This document shows, in pieces, positions 1 through 8,598 of a stretch of 64,000 bases of DNA. The stretch spans positions 62,001-126,000 of the forward strand of contig NC_012862.1 of NCBI RefSeq assembly GCF_000026945.1. The letters run 5' to 3'. The translations under genes were made by a program, and so were the position numbers. The stretch's first letter is position 1; every line of letters starts with the position of its first letter. The notes under the pieces are model-generated. The model did no database searches, was not told the DNA's origin, and saw only the letters and a list, made by a program, of their open reading frames with translations. Origin of the DNA: Candida dubliniensis CD36 (lineage: Eukaryota > Ascomycota > Pichiomycetes > Serinales > Debaryomycetaceae).

Positions 1-356
1 AACTCATGACAAAGAGAACAGCAAAAAGTCCAGCATTGACCATATGGTAGCATTGTGTGCGACATTAAATAAAAACTGGACGACATATAACGAGATGATG
101 GCATTAAAAAAAAAAAAAAATAAACTGTTTCCACCATTGACTCGAATTAATACATAAACCTCTCTCCAAGCATTAATTTAACGGTTTGATTTCACAAAAC
201 TTTACAAAACGAAGAGTATTTCTTCCGAATACCTTCCTTTTTTTCAATCGTTCTATAATTACAAAGAGTTATACTGGGAGACGCCACAAGCTTGCATCAA
301 TTTCTTCCAACAATAAACTAAACGAACCAAATCGTCCAGTTGCAAGAGGGACCCTG
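1..356. other. Left flank upstream of TRZ1
   Basis: No gene can be assigned. Bases 106-120 are an A15 tract of the kind seen in most promoters of this window. The plus frame at 2-157 is open for about 51 codons and could be the 3' end of a gene that begins outside the window. A minus-strand ATG just left of the A tract is also open to the edge. I cannot choose between these, and either could be chance. The frame of TRZ1 is open from 186, but that stretch has only a TTG before the ATG at 357. Confidence 0.3.
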
Positions 357-2930
357 ATGTTTCGAGTTACTACAATCACACATTTGACAGATGATACAAC
401 GAGGCCCCTCATATGTTTAACCACAAGAAAAGGGTTCAAATACCTTTTTGGGAAGGTGCCAGAAGGAACTCAGAGAGTAGCTAACACCTTTGGATCTGAA
501 GTCAAGTTTTCCAAATTGCAAGGGATTTTTCTTACCGGGTCAATTCTCTCGTGGTCGGATATTGGTGGCTTGCCTGGGTTCTTTTTGACCGTTAGTGATG
601 CAACTAAAAATGGGCTCACCGTAATGGGTTGCGAAAGAATACTATCATACATTCTAGCAACATGGAGACAATTTGTTTTCCGAATGGGTATTAAGTTGCA
701 CATTTTGGATGCACAAGCAAACCCCACTCTAGAAGATGAGGAAGTTGTTATTTCCCCGATAACAATCAATCCAGCCCATCAAATATCACCACCAGAAAAT
801 TCAAGCAAGCTATTGCGTCAAATCAAGAAATTGGCATCATTGATGTTTCCTTTAGATACTAGTCAAGTCAACAGCCGAGATCCAGAATCTTACAAATCAG
901 ACCCTACCCAAAACGATATTCATACACATGTTCATTTGCCCTCAGCATCTGAGGTTGTTACGACTCAAAAATCAATTTCATATTGTATTTCTTTTGTACC
1001 TGTGCTTGGAAAATTTGATCCGAAAAGGGCAGTGGAGCTAGGCTTAACACCTGGTCCTCAATTTAGAGATTTGACTAATGGATTATCTGTAGTCAACAAA
1101 AATGGTGATATCATAGCTCCCGATCAAGTGATTGCCCCAAATAGAATTTTCCGCAAGATATTAGTTATAGATGTGCCCAGTAATGACTACTATGAGAATA
1201 CAATAAATTCAAATCGTTGGTTTGAACATGATCAAACTAAAAATGCAGGCGAGGTTGGGTTGGTTTATCATATGTTGGGTCAGGATTTGCAGTTAGATTT
1301 ATTGGACTACAAAAAGAGGTTTTTATCGAAATTTCTGTCTGATACATACCATGTTATTAGTCATCCTTCGATGACAAATAATGTAATTATGAATGATCGT
1401 TTCATTTCGAATACAATGAAGATAAAGTCAATTTTGAACGAGAATTTCAACTTGGTCAATCTGGAAACATTCAAGCCATTGTCTGATAGTCACGTGGATA
1501 GACTACATGCCTTGCAACTGTATCATATCAATGACAATGGGGTAGTACCGGATTCGTCTGCTGCTATCAAGACTACAAATAAATCCTTATTTGACGAAGA
1601 GGTCGGATCATTAGATATTCCAAATGCTGCCGACTTTGAGAGCATGGAGAAAACCAAGATTGAATTGGATTGTAACAGGCATAACAACTTGAAAGATAGA
1701 GTGCAAGTTTTTATGTTGGGAACAGGATCAGCATTGCCAGCCATTTGCAGAAATGTCTTGGGGAATTTAATCAGAGTGCCATATCAGGATGGCTCAGGGA
1801 CGATCTCTTATCGTTCTATAATACTAGATGGAGGCGAAAATACAATTGGCAGTTTGCTCCGTCTCTTTGGTCATGAGAATGGGAAAGAGTTTTTCCAGAT
1901 ATTCCAAGAATTATCGTTAATTCATTTAAGTCATTTGCATGCAGATCATCATTTGGGGATTGTTTCGTTGATCAATGAATGGTTCAACATCAACCAAGAT
2001 GAATCGAGAATATTGTATCTCGTAGTCCCTTGGCAATTCATTACATTCTTAAAAGATTGGTACTCTTTAGAACTGCAGTATAATAAAGTGTTTGATATGA
2101 ATAGGTTGGTATGCATTAGCTGCGAAGATTTTATGATGGACAATAGAACTCCAGAATTTATCAAAATTGACATGGACAAGTTTGAAGAGTTTTATGACAA
2201 AGGTAATTTGCACAAACCAATACCCAGGGATAGATTATTGCTGGTGGATCGCAAAAAAGTGAAAAATATGTATGAAACCGTGGGATTGAATTCTGTTACT
2301 ACTGTCCGTGCATTACATTGTGCCTGGGCGTATTCAACTACATTTGATTTTAAGTTGAACGAAAATGGCGACACATTCAAATTATCGTTTTCCGGAGACA
2401 CAAGGCCGAACCCAAAGTTTGCTGAATGTGGTTATGGAAGTGACCTTTTAATACACGAGGCTTCAATGGACGGGAATTGGATTGAAGAAGCTATAGCCAA
2501 AAAGCATTCTACAATGATTGAAGCTGTTGCTGTTAGCAAGCTCATGAACTGTCCTAAATTGATATTGACTCATTTCAGTTCTCGTTATGGTATATCCAAC
2601 AATTGTGTTCCTAAAAGTGAGTTGCAAAGTTGTGCTGATAATTTGGACACGTATCTTAACAAAAGTCATTGTGAGCTAAATATATTTCTGTCAGAGTCAC
2701 CAAGTAACTTGAATTTGGAAGAGATAGATTTGTGGTTTGCCTACGATTTAATGGGTGTTTGCTATGGTGACTTGCATAAACAGGAGCAGGCGTGGCCATT
2801 GTTGACTGAACTTTTCCCACCAAGTGCTGAAATAGATCATGAGAAAATTAATGAAAAAAAGGAAGCAAAGAGACTTGAGAGATTAGCAATAATGAAGGTG
2901 AAAAAGAAACGGAAAATGAGTCCTAAATAG
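357..2930 (+). CDS. TRZ1: tRNase Z, long form (tRNA 3' endonuclease)
   Basis: This zinc metallo-beta-lactamase endonuclease removes the 3' trailer of precursor tRNAs, in the nucleus and usually also in mitochondria. The product is 857 aa, close to the roughly 840 aa of the yeast enzyme, with the two-halved architecture of long tRNase Z (ELAC2 type). The N-terminal half has a degenerate fold with the motif SWSDIGGLPG. The C-terminal half carries the metal site HxHxDH at H526, H528, D530 and H531 (in SHLHADHH), followed by FSGDTRP and LTHFSSRYG. The open frame extends upstream to 186 but starts there with TTG. The ATG at 357 begins MFRVTTITHLTDDTTRP, which is where known yeast homologues begin. 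The C-terminus is Lys/Arg-rich and could be a nuclear signal. EST3 follows on the same strand after 198 bp. Confidence 0.95.
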   Translation: MFRVTTITHLTDDTTRPLICLTTRKGFKYLFGKVPEGTQRVANTFGSEVKFSKLQGIFLTGSILSWSDIGGLPGFFLTVSDATKNGLTVMGCERILSYILATWRQFVFRMGIKLHILDAQANPTLEDEEVVISPITINPAHQISPPENSSKLLRQIKKLASLMFPLDTSQVNSRDPESYKSDPTQNDIHTHVHLPSASEVVTTQKSISYCISFVPVLGKFDPKRAVELGLTPGPQFRDLTNGLSVVNKNGDIIAPDQVIAPNRIFRKILVIDVPSNDYYENTINSNRWFEHDQTKNAGEVGLVYHMLGQDLQLDLLDYKKRFLSKFLSDTYHVISHPSMTNNVIMNDRFISNTMKIKSILNENFNLVNLETFKPLSDSHVDRLHALQLYHINDNGVVPDSSAAIKTTNKSLFDEEVGSLDIPNAADFESMEKTKIELDCNRHNNLKDRVQVFMLGTGSALPAICRNVLGNLIRVPYQDGSGTISYRSIILDGGENTIGSLLRLFGHENGKEFFQIFQELSLIHLSHLHADHHLGIVSLINEWFNINQDESRILYLVVPWQFITFLKDWYSLELQYNKVFDMNRLVCISCEDFMMDNRTPEFIKIDMDKFEEFYDKGNLHKPIPRDRLLLVDRKKVKNMYETVGLNSVTTVRALHCAWAYSTTFDFKLNENGDTFKLSFSGDTRPNPKFAECGYGSDLLIHEASMDGNWIEEAIAKKHSTMIEAVAVSKLMNCPKLILTHFSSRYGISNNCVPKSELQSCADNLDTYLNKSHCELNIFLSESPSNLNLEEIDLWFAYDLMGVCYGDLHKQEQAWPLLTELFPPSAEIDHEKINEKKEAKRLERLAIMKVKKKRKMSPK

Positions 2931-3128
2931 AACTAATTGTGTATATAGATAATAAACAGGAATCCCAAACTTCTGGTGTACTATAGGAATAAGTGTGCAT
3001 TTTGATTCGCAGACTGAAAAAAAAAAAAAAAAAAAGTAAAGTGAAATGGAAATACGAAAATATTCAACCCTACTCAGCCGTAACTTGTATTCGCTACCTG
3101 TACCATTCTTAATCATAGTGTTGATTCC

Positions 3129-3701
3129 ATGCAAAAATCTGAAAATGACGTACCTATGATTATGCAGTCAAGCTGGTTGGTCAATGAAGTGATTAAATCT
3201 ATTAATAGCAATGGGCAGTATATCAATTCATTAATCAAAAAAGACTTTCAACCAACAGTTTTACCAGTTTCGTTTGTTTTGAGAATATTAAAGTTCACGG
3301 CAACAACTGATTCAAAAGACATCACTGCAGTATTGGCGGATTCAACGCACAAGATATTCGCTATATTTTTGTTTTCTCCTGCAATTGTTGATTTTGAGAA
3401 CAAGTATCATCACAGAATGACTTACAACACTCGAAGCAGTGTGATACGTATACATAAAGCCAATTTGAGATTTATGGACCAATCCACTGTCAATAAATGT
3501 TATAATATGAAAACTAATGGGAACTTGGCAATTGCAGTGCTAGAAATCTTGGAGTTTGATATATTCTTGAAAGACCAATACCTGTTTATTACTTCAATTG
3601 AAAACAGATTGAAGTACGTTTATGAAGATACAAGATACGATCAGCTATGCAGGGAGAAAATGCATAGACCAGAATATGACGATTTGATGTGTGACATGTA
3701 A
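3129..3701 (+). CDS. EST3: Est3-like telomerase OB-fold subunit
   Basis: Est3 is a small telomerase holoenzyme subunit with a TPP1-type OB fold that is needed for telomere maintenance. The 190-aa product matches the family in length. It shows the conserved order: an N-terminal Trp (W17, in SSWLVNEVIKS), then the strand pair ITAVLADSTHKIFAIF and the FENKYHHRMTYNTRSSVIRI segment, which line up with the yeast pattern of D-S-S/T-H, F-E and R-I. Unlike the S. cerevisiae gene, which needs a programmed +1 ribosomal frameshift, this copy is one uninterrupted frame. Other in-frame ATGs lie at codons 10 and 12, so the exact start is uncertain by a few residues. A roughly 19-nt A tract lies about 110 bp upstream. 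Confidence 0.85.
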   Translation: MQKSENDVPMIMQSSWLVNEVIKSINSNGQYINSLIKKDFQPTVLPVSFVLRILKFTATTDSKDITAVLADSTHKIFAIFLFSPAIVDFENKYHHRMTYNTRSSVIRIHKANLRFMDQSTVNKCYNMKTNGNLAIAVLEILEFDIFLKDQYLFITSIENRLKYVYEDTRYDQLCREKMHRPEYDDLMCDM

Positions 3702-3829
3702 AGAGCTGACAAAGTTTATAATTATAAACGTTTGTTCCCCTAATACTAAACTAGTGTGTGCATTTTTTTTTTTTTTTCTCTTTGAGTTTTCCTTGGGACA
3801 AGTTTTGCAACACCTTTTTAACATAATCA

Positions 3830-4459
3830 ATGGCGGAAGCAGAACAGAAGGATAGCTCACCAAAGTCGCTTCCATTACGACGCCATTCTGATGTGCTTGT
3901 TACTACTGGTACTACCTATAGCGCCACGACTCCGAATTCATTAAATGAAGGCAACTCTATCACTTCTCATCGGGAATTGATTATCCCGTCTTCTTCAGGA
4001 GGAGAACAACAAAGTCCTATACTAGATTTGGTCCATCCAATTTCATCGGGGAATTTGGCGACGACTTCACAAGAGACACGGACAAGAAATTGTATTAGTT
4101 GGTGCACTGGGTTGTTTAACTTTAGAAACTCGCCTCAGGAGACCGCTGAGAATCTGTCTTTATTACCAGTTTATCATGTCCGATCTAATACATCACCTAT
4201 TGACTCAGCTGGAATAGCAAGCAATCTATCCGAGTTCATAAGAAGATTGTTACCAGGATTGGCGCGAGATCAATATCCAAATACTTTCTCTTGGTTGTTG
4301 GCAACATTATTAACAATCGTATTGATTGCAGCTACATTAGGTCTTTACTTTTCAGGCAATTTGCTGGGGCTTCTTGTTCTATTCAAAGCTTTGGTTTGTT
4401 CAGTTTTCCGCCAATTCCAACCTTCAGATGTTGCTTTACCACTCTTTTGCAGAAGCTAG
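3830..4459 (+). CDS. Unrecognised Ser/Thr-rich protein with C-terminal membrane segments
   Basis: I do not recognise this 209-aa protein. About 150 residues are polar and Ser/Thr-rich with no globular motif. A hydrophobic stretch follows at about 153-195 (beginning WLLATLLTIVLIAA), enough for one or two membrane helices, and then a short tail. This layout suits a tail-anchored or small integral membrane protein facing the cytosol. The start is an ATG preceded by a T-rich tract at 3764-3778. It lies between EST3 (same strand, 128 bp) and RML2 (convergent, 94 bp), so the space is consistent with a real gene. An A18 run directly follows the stop codon. A second frame is open over the last third, so a sequence error or splice near the 3' end cannot be excluded. 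Confidence 0.6.
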   Translation: MAEAEQKDSSPKSLPLRRHSDVLVTTGTTYSATTPNSLNEGNSITSHRELIIPSSSGGEQQSPILDLVHPISSGNLATTSQETRTRNCISWCTGLFNFRNSPQETAENLSLLPVYHVRSNTSPIDSAGIASNLSEFIRRLLPGLARDQYPNTFSWLLATLLTIVLIAATLGLYFSGNLLGLLVLFKALVCSVFRQFQPSDVALPLFCRS

Positions 4460-4553
4460 TTGATAAGAAGAAAAAAAAAAAAAAAAAAGAATTTGCTCTG
4501 GCTTTCCATTTGCTTGGATCTGTTATTTACAAGATAAATAGGCGATTATATAC

Positions 4554-5660
4554 TTATTTAAATTTGTCATGATTTATCAAGTGCCCTTTTCTGTTTCTGA
4601 TTTGATCTGGGTTTGGTCTTAATCTAGTCTTCTGGAATTTCTTCAAACCCCACATCGATTGCGAAACCTTATTCGATTTCGATTTTCCTCTACCACCACC
4701 ATGAGGATGGTCACAAGCATTCATGGCGACACCTCTCACCTTTGGTCGGAAACCTCTATAACGACTTCTACCTGCTTTACCCCAAGAAATCAATTGATGT
4801 TCTTTGTTAGAGACTACACCCAAGGTGGCATGGCAGTCTAAAATAACGTATCGCTGTTCGCCCGACGACAATTTAATAACAGCTCTGTTTTTTTCAGGAT
4901 GCTTAGACAAGATTTTACCAAATGTTCCTGCAGATCTGACTAGTTGAGCTCTATCTCCTGGGCGCAAACCAATATTATGGATAATGGAACCTACTGGTAA
5001 CATTCTTAATGGCAAACAATTGCCCCTCTGTAATATTCTGGCAGACAACAATGCATCATCGATTTCACCATTATTAGTTCTTTCCATTTCCTCCATGAAA
5101 TCCTTTGGTATACCTTGTCTGAAACTTTCGACAATATCACCGCTTCTCAAACCTTGTGGAGCTAAGATATACGATAAATCCCCAGTCTCTAAATGTTTAA
5201 GTAACGCAATATGCCCCGATCTGTTTGGATCGTATTCTATTCTGACAACTTCTTGTCTTCCGGCATTCCAACGGTGGAAATCAATCAATCTTGCTCTTTT
5301 CTTGTGACCACCACCTCTACCACGAACAGTGATTTTACCTTCATTATTCCTACCGCTACTTCTGTGTGATCTTGCAACTGTTAATTCCTTGACGGGTCTA
5401 CCCTTATGTAAATGATCATGCACAGGCTTTTTATAGTGAGTAGACCCAGGGTGAGAATGTACTGGGAATGCATCTCCGTAATTCTTCATCTTTGTTAACT
5501 TTAAACTTAATTCTCTTTGTTTTCTGTATTTAATATCCTGAAGTTCCAATTCGGTAAACTCAGATGTGGAGTTGAATCGAATGAAACCTCTGCTGCATTT
5601 CAATAGACTAACTGCCGGATTTGCAGCATTTCCCAACCATCTCCTTGTTATCGGTAACAT
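4554..5660 (-). CDS. RML2: Mitochondrial large-subunit ribosomal protein uL2
   Basis: This is the mitochondrial homologue of bacterial L2 (uL2m), which lies at the peptidyl-transferase centre of the mitochondrial ribosome. The 368 aa begin with a basic presequence (MLPITRRWLGNAANPAVSLL) and then a Candida-type linker. The L2 RNA-binding domain follows at about 85-170 (GRGGGHKKRARLIDFHRWN), then the SH3-like C-terminal domain. The universally conserved HPHGGG loop is at residues 318-323 (MNACDHPHGGGRGKS). It is transcribed divergently from ATP5 across 293 bp, which pairs two mitochondrial genes on one promoter region. It converges with the gene at 3830-4459. Confidence 0.96.
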   Translation of the reverse strand: MLPITRRWLGNAANPAVSLLKCSRGFIRFNSTSEFTELELQDIKYRKQRELSLKLTKMKNYGDAFPVHSHPGSTHYKKPVHDHLHKGRPVKELTVARSHRSSGRNNEGKITVRGRGGGHKKRARLIDFHRWNAGRQEVVRIEYDPNRSGHIALLKHLETGDLSYILAPQGLRSGDIVESFRQGIPKDFMEEMERTNNGEIDDALLSARILQRGNCLPLRMLPVGSIIHNIGLRPGDRAQLVRSAGTFGKILSKHPEKNRAVIKLSSGEQRYVILDCHATLGVVSNKEHQLISWGKAGRSRYRGFRPKVRGVAMNACDHPHGGGRGKSKSNKVSQSMWGLKKFQKTRLRPNPDQIRNRKGHLINHDKFK

Positions 5661-5953
5661 GATATGACGGTTTTGTTGTCCCTGATGTATATTGCACTGC
5701 TTCGAATAATAAAAAAATTTTCGTTTTTCTTTCTCGCCTCACGAATCGTGATACCAAACTGATAAAATCTTGAAAAGTCGTGTAACTTGGTAAGTTCTTT
5801 TTCATCCAATAAAAAATCCTCACAGCGATCTTTTCAACTTCTAAACCGATATTCTTTGTGGGAGAGAGAGAAAAAAAAAAATTTGGAACATAAGAAAAAG
5901 AGAAAGAAAATTTCAACAAAAGAACATATCAAGAGCATCAACAATACACAGCA
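5661..5953. promoter_or_regulatory. Divergent RML2/ATP5 promoter with candidate CCAAT and RGE motifs
   Basis: This 293-bp region separates two divergent mitochondrial genes. In ATP5 orientation a CCAAT box lies at 5806-5810, about 145 bp before its ATG, a plausible HAP-complex site for a respiratory gene. AATTTT (5716-5721) and its complement AAAATT (5907-5912) match the rapid-growth element reported to drive mitochondrial and cytosolic ribosomal protein genes together in C. albicans. The motifs are short and occur often by chance in AT-rich DNA, so only the context supports them. Confidence 0.4.
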
Positions 5954-6571
5954 ATGATTTCTCGTGTCTTTTCCCGTTCATTAGCATCAGCTGTCAAGTC
6001 TACTAAGCCACCAATCCAATTGTTTGGTATTGACGGTACCTATGCCAATGCTTTATACTCAGCAACAATACAACAATCCGACATGGCTCAAACCTACAAG
6101 TCTTTAGAGAAGATCGAAAATGTTATCAAGGGAGACCCACAGTTGAAGAACGCTTTAACCAACCCATCATTAACCAAGGACGACAGAGTTGCCATTGCTA
6201 AATCGGTTGCTAGCGACTTGGGTTTGGATAAAACCACTGCCAACTTCTTGACTGTCTTGGCTGAAAACAACAGATTGGGTAACTTCTCCAGTGTTTTCCA
6301 AAAATTCGGATTATTGAATGATGCCTACAATGGTGTTGTTGAAGCTAAAGTCACCTCAGCCAAGCCATTGGAATCAAAAATTTTAAGGAGATTACAAACT
6401 TCAATTGGCAAGTCTTCATTTGTTGGTGAAGGTAAAACTTTGAAATTGACCAACCAAGTGAACCCAGAAATCTTGGGTGGTTTAGTTGTTGAAGTTGGTG
6501 ACAGAACTGTTGATGTTTCTATTGCTAACAAAGTTGCTAGATTAAACCAAACTTTGAGAGACAACTTATAA
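5954..6571 (+). CDS. ATP5: ATP synthase OSCP subunit (subunit 5)
   Basis: This is the oligomycin-sensitivity-conferring protein, the homologue of bacterial delta, in the peripheral stalk of the mitochondrial F1Fo ATP synthase. The 205 aa start with a basic, Ser-rich presequence (MISRVFSRSLASAVKS). The helical OSCP N domain follows (YANALYSAT at about 30-38, with DDRVAIAKSV and FLTVLAENNR). The C-terminal domain contains VEAKVTSAKPL and the signature NPEILGGLVVEVGDRTVDVSI. Length matches the family. All 24 leucine codons are TTA or TTG and none is CTG, as expected for a highly expressed gene in a species that reads CTG as serine. Confidence 0.97.
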   Translation: MISRVFSRSLASAVKSTKPPIQLFGIDGTYANALYSATIQQSDMAQTYKSLEKIENVIKGDPQLKNALTNPSLTKDDRVAIAKSVASDLGLDKTTANFLTVLAENNRLGNFSSVFQKFGLLNDAYNGVVEAKVTSAKPLESKILRRLQTSIGKSSFVGEGKTLKLTNQVNPEILGGLVVEVGDRTVDVSIANKVARLNQTLRDNL

Positions 6572-6996
6572 GCATAAGCAGATTGAAGGAACTACAATTT
6601 TAAAAAGAGGCTACGAATTATGAGAAGGTGATTTAGATTCTGGCCCTCTTTTTTTTAAATATTCATATTATTATATTCAAGAATAGTGAAAAACTAACCT
6701 TTGTCATTTACTATTCTTTTATACATAATTATAAACGATAAGAAAAATGTTTTGACAGAGAAGACAATTTATTTGTAGAAATAGTATTCAAGAAAAATGT
6801 AGTGCTTGTTTGGTTCTTTGATAATCCATGAAGGATGCTTCCAAACCATACGATTGACACATATTGTTCTGAATTTAACACGCGAAACGAAATACTGAAA
6901 AAAAAAAAAAAAAAAACAGCGAAGGATAACGAAAAATAGAGAAGAATCAATCACATAAACTCTAAATCCAGTTTCTTTTTTAACATACCATTAAAT
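6572..6996. other. ATP5-TED1 intergenic region
   Basis: This 425-bp region holds the ATP5 3' flank and the TED1 promoter. The notable element is a run of about 19 A at 6898-6916, some 80 bp before the TED1 ATG. No ORF with an ATG start and credible composition is visible. Confidence 0.6.
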
Positions 6997-8442
6997 ATGG
7001 CAATTTCGCCCAAAATAAAAGCCCTTGTTGATTTAGCAACTGTTATTGCAATATTACTTAATTTTTTTGTTTACTTTTATCCAGATATCGTCAACCCTAC
7101 AGAGAAATGCAACTGGCATAATGCTCCTGAATTAAAATCGAAATACACATTTTTGAATAACAATTTGCCGACCGATTGGGTGAATATATTGCTCTTGAAT
7201 TTCCCCAACCTCAAGGAAGACAAAGATATCCAGAGAGAACTTGAGAGCAATGATATTCATATGCTATTATTTGGAGATCCTCAAATTAATGGGAACTGGC
7301 CGCTGACGAAATATATCAAGAGATTGGATAATTATGGCAATGACTATTATTTAGGACACATATACAACACCATGAAAAGAAGATTGAACCCATCACATGT
7401 CACTGTTATGGGAGACTTATTTTCGAGTCAATGGATTTTAGATTCGGAGTTTTACAATCGTACCTACCGATATGTTGAGAGATTATTTCCTCAACCATTG
7501 GAATATAAGCAAAACGCGCTTGAGGTACATGCAAGACATGAAAATTATAACTGGCAACAATGGTTAGAAGATGAAAAGGCGATGGATCCTGTTCACCGAT
7601 TCCAATCTCGTGTATATAACGATGTTTACGATTGGGTTTATAGAAACAGGTCAACCCCAAATTACGACCAACCCTTGTTTATCAATTTAACCGGTAACCA
7701 TGATATTGGATACAGTGGGGATGCGACTTGGCAACATATGGCTAGATTTCATTTATTGTTTGGGCAAAACAATTATGTTATAAATTACAAAAAGGGATCT
7801 CCAGATGAATGGAGAATTGTGGTTTTAGACTCGCTAACATTAGAGGGACCTGCTTTGCAAGAGGAGTTTGTGAACTATACCTGGTCATTTTTAGAGAATT
7901 TGCGTGATCGGGAAAATCCAAACTTTAAAGGGTCTACTATCTTGTTGACGCATGTTCCAATGTATAAGAAGGCCGGATTGTGTAAAGATGGCCCTGAGCA
8001 TCAATACTACATAAACAATGAGAAAGAGCCGTATAAGAATGGTAAGTTGAGATCACATAATCATTTGGCTTATGAAACAACCCAAAATGTAATGGATATT
8101 GTGTTTCCCAACAAAGACAAGAGCGGAATTATATTGACAGGACATGACCACGAAGGGTGTGACGATTGGTATAATTATATCAATAGCGAATGGACGGCTT
8201 CAAAAGAGAAGTATTCTGTTGAACGTGAATCTGTAAGGGAAGTAGTTGTACGTGCCATGATGGGAGAGTTTGATGGGCAAACGGGAATTTTAACTGGTCA
8301 TTTTGATGATGCTCGTGATACCTGGGATTTTCATTTCAGTTACTGCTCTTTTGTTATTCAGCACTGGTGGTGGGCCAGTAAAGTTGCTCTACTTGTGGTT
8401 ATCTTGTTACAATCCTTTGTGAAACTCTTTGGGGGAATATAA
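6997..8442 (+). CDS. TED1: Ted1-type GPI-glycan phosphoesterase (ER)
   Basis: This metallophosphoesterase of the Cdc1/Ted1/MPPE1 group acts in the ER lumen. Ted1 removes an ethanolamine phosphate from the GPI glycan so that GPI proteins can leave the ER with p24 receptors. The 481-aa product has an N-terminal signal anchor (about 10-28). The phosphoesterase motifs appear in order: GDPQ (D94), MGDLFSSQW, GNHD (N234-D236), LTHVPMY, and GHDH (H383-H385). A C-terminal membrane helix spans about 452-475. The text MGDLFSSQWI and length favour Ted1 over Cdc1, though Cdc1 is the alternative. One in-frame CTG follows NWP near the first motif and would be Ser. GPI remodelling is relevant to the cell-wall proteins encoded elsewhere in this window. 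Confidence 0.85.
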   Translation: MAISPKIKALVDLATVIAILLNFFVYFYPDIVNPTEKCNWHNAPELKSKYTFLNNNLPTDWVNILLLNFPNLKEDKDIQRELESNDIHMLLFGDPQINGNWPLTKYIKRLDNYGNDYYLGHIYNTMKRRLNPSHVTVMGDLFSSQWILDSEFYNRTYRYVERLFPQPLEYKQNALEVHARHENYNWQQWLEDEKAMDPVHRFQSRVYNDVYDWVYRNRSTPNYDQPLFINLTGNHDIGYSGDATWQHMARFHLLFGQNNYVINYKKGSPDEWRIVVLDSLTLEGPALQEEFVNYTWSFLENLRDRENPNFKGSTILLTHVPMYKKAGLCKDGPEHQYYINNEKEPYKNGKLRSHNHLAYETTQNVMDIVFPNKDKSGIILTGHDHEGCDDWYNYINSEWTASKEKYSVERESVREVVVRAMMGEFDGQTGILTGHFDDARDTWDFHFSYCSFVIQHWWWASKVALLVVILLQSFVKLFGGI

Positions 8443-8598
8443 ACTTGTTAGAACTAGAAAACATGCTTTTTCAACTAATACATAAATAAAAAGTTACATA
8501 GGAATATAAAGTCAGAGATAATATAGAAGAATTCCTGTTTATTTTTTGTTTTTTTTTTTTTTTTTGACAAACAAATACAGTCAACGACTCTTGTTCTT

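Noticed and set aside
186..356. N-terminal extension of TRZ1 as a mitochondrial presequence
   Set aside because: The extension begins with TTG, and the ATG at 357 matches the start of known homologues. Non-ATG initiation cannot be excluded but is not supported.
4291..4572. 93-codon frame overlapping the 3' end of the 3830 gene
   Set aside because: It starts with TTG and runs into a poly-Lys A tract; it is probably a shadow frame.
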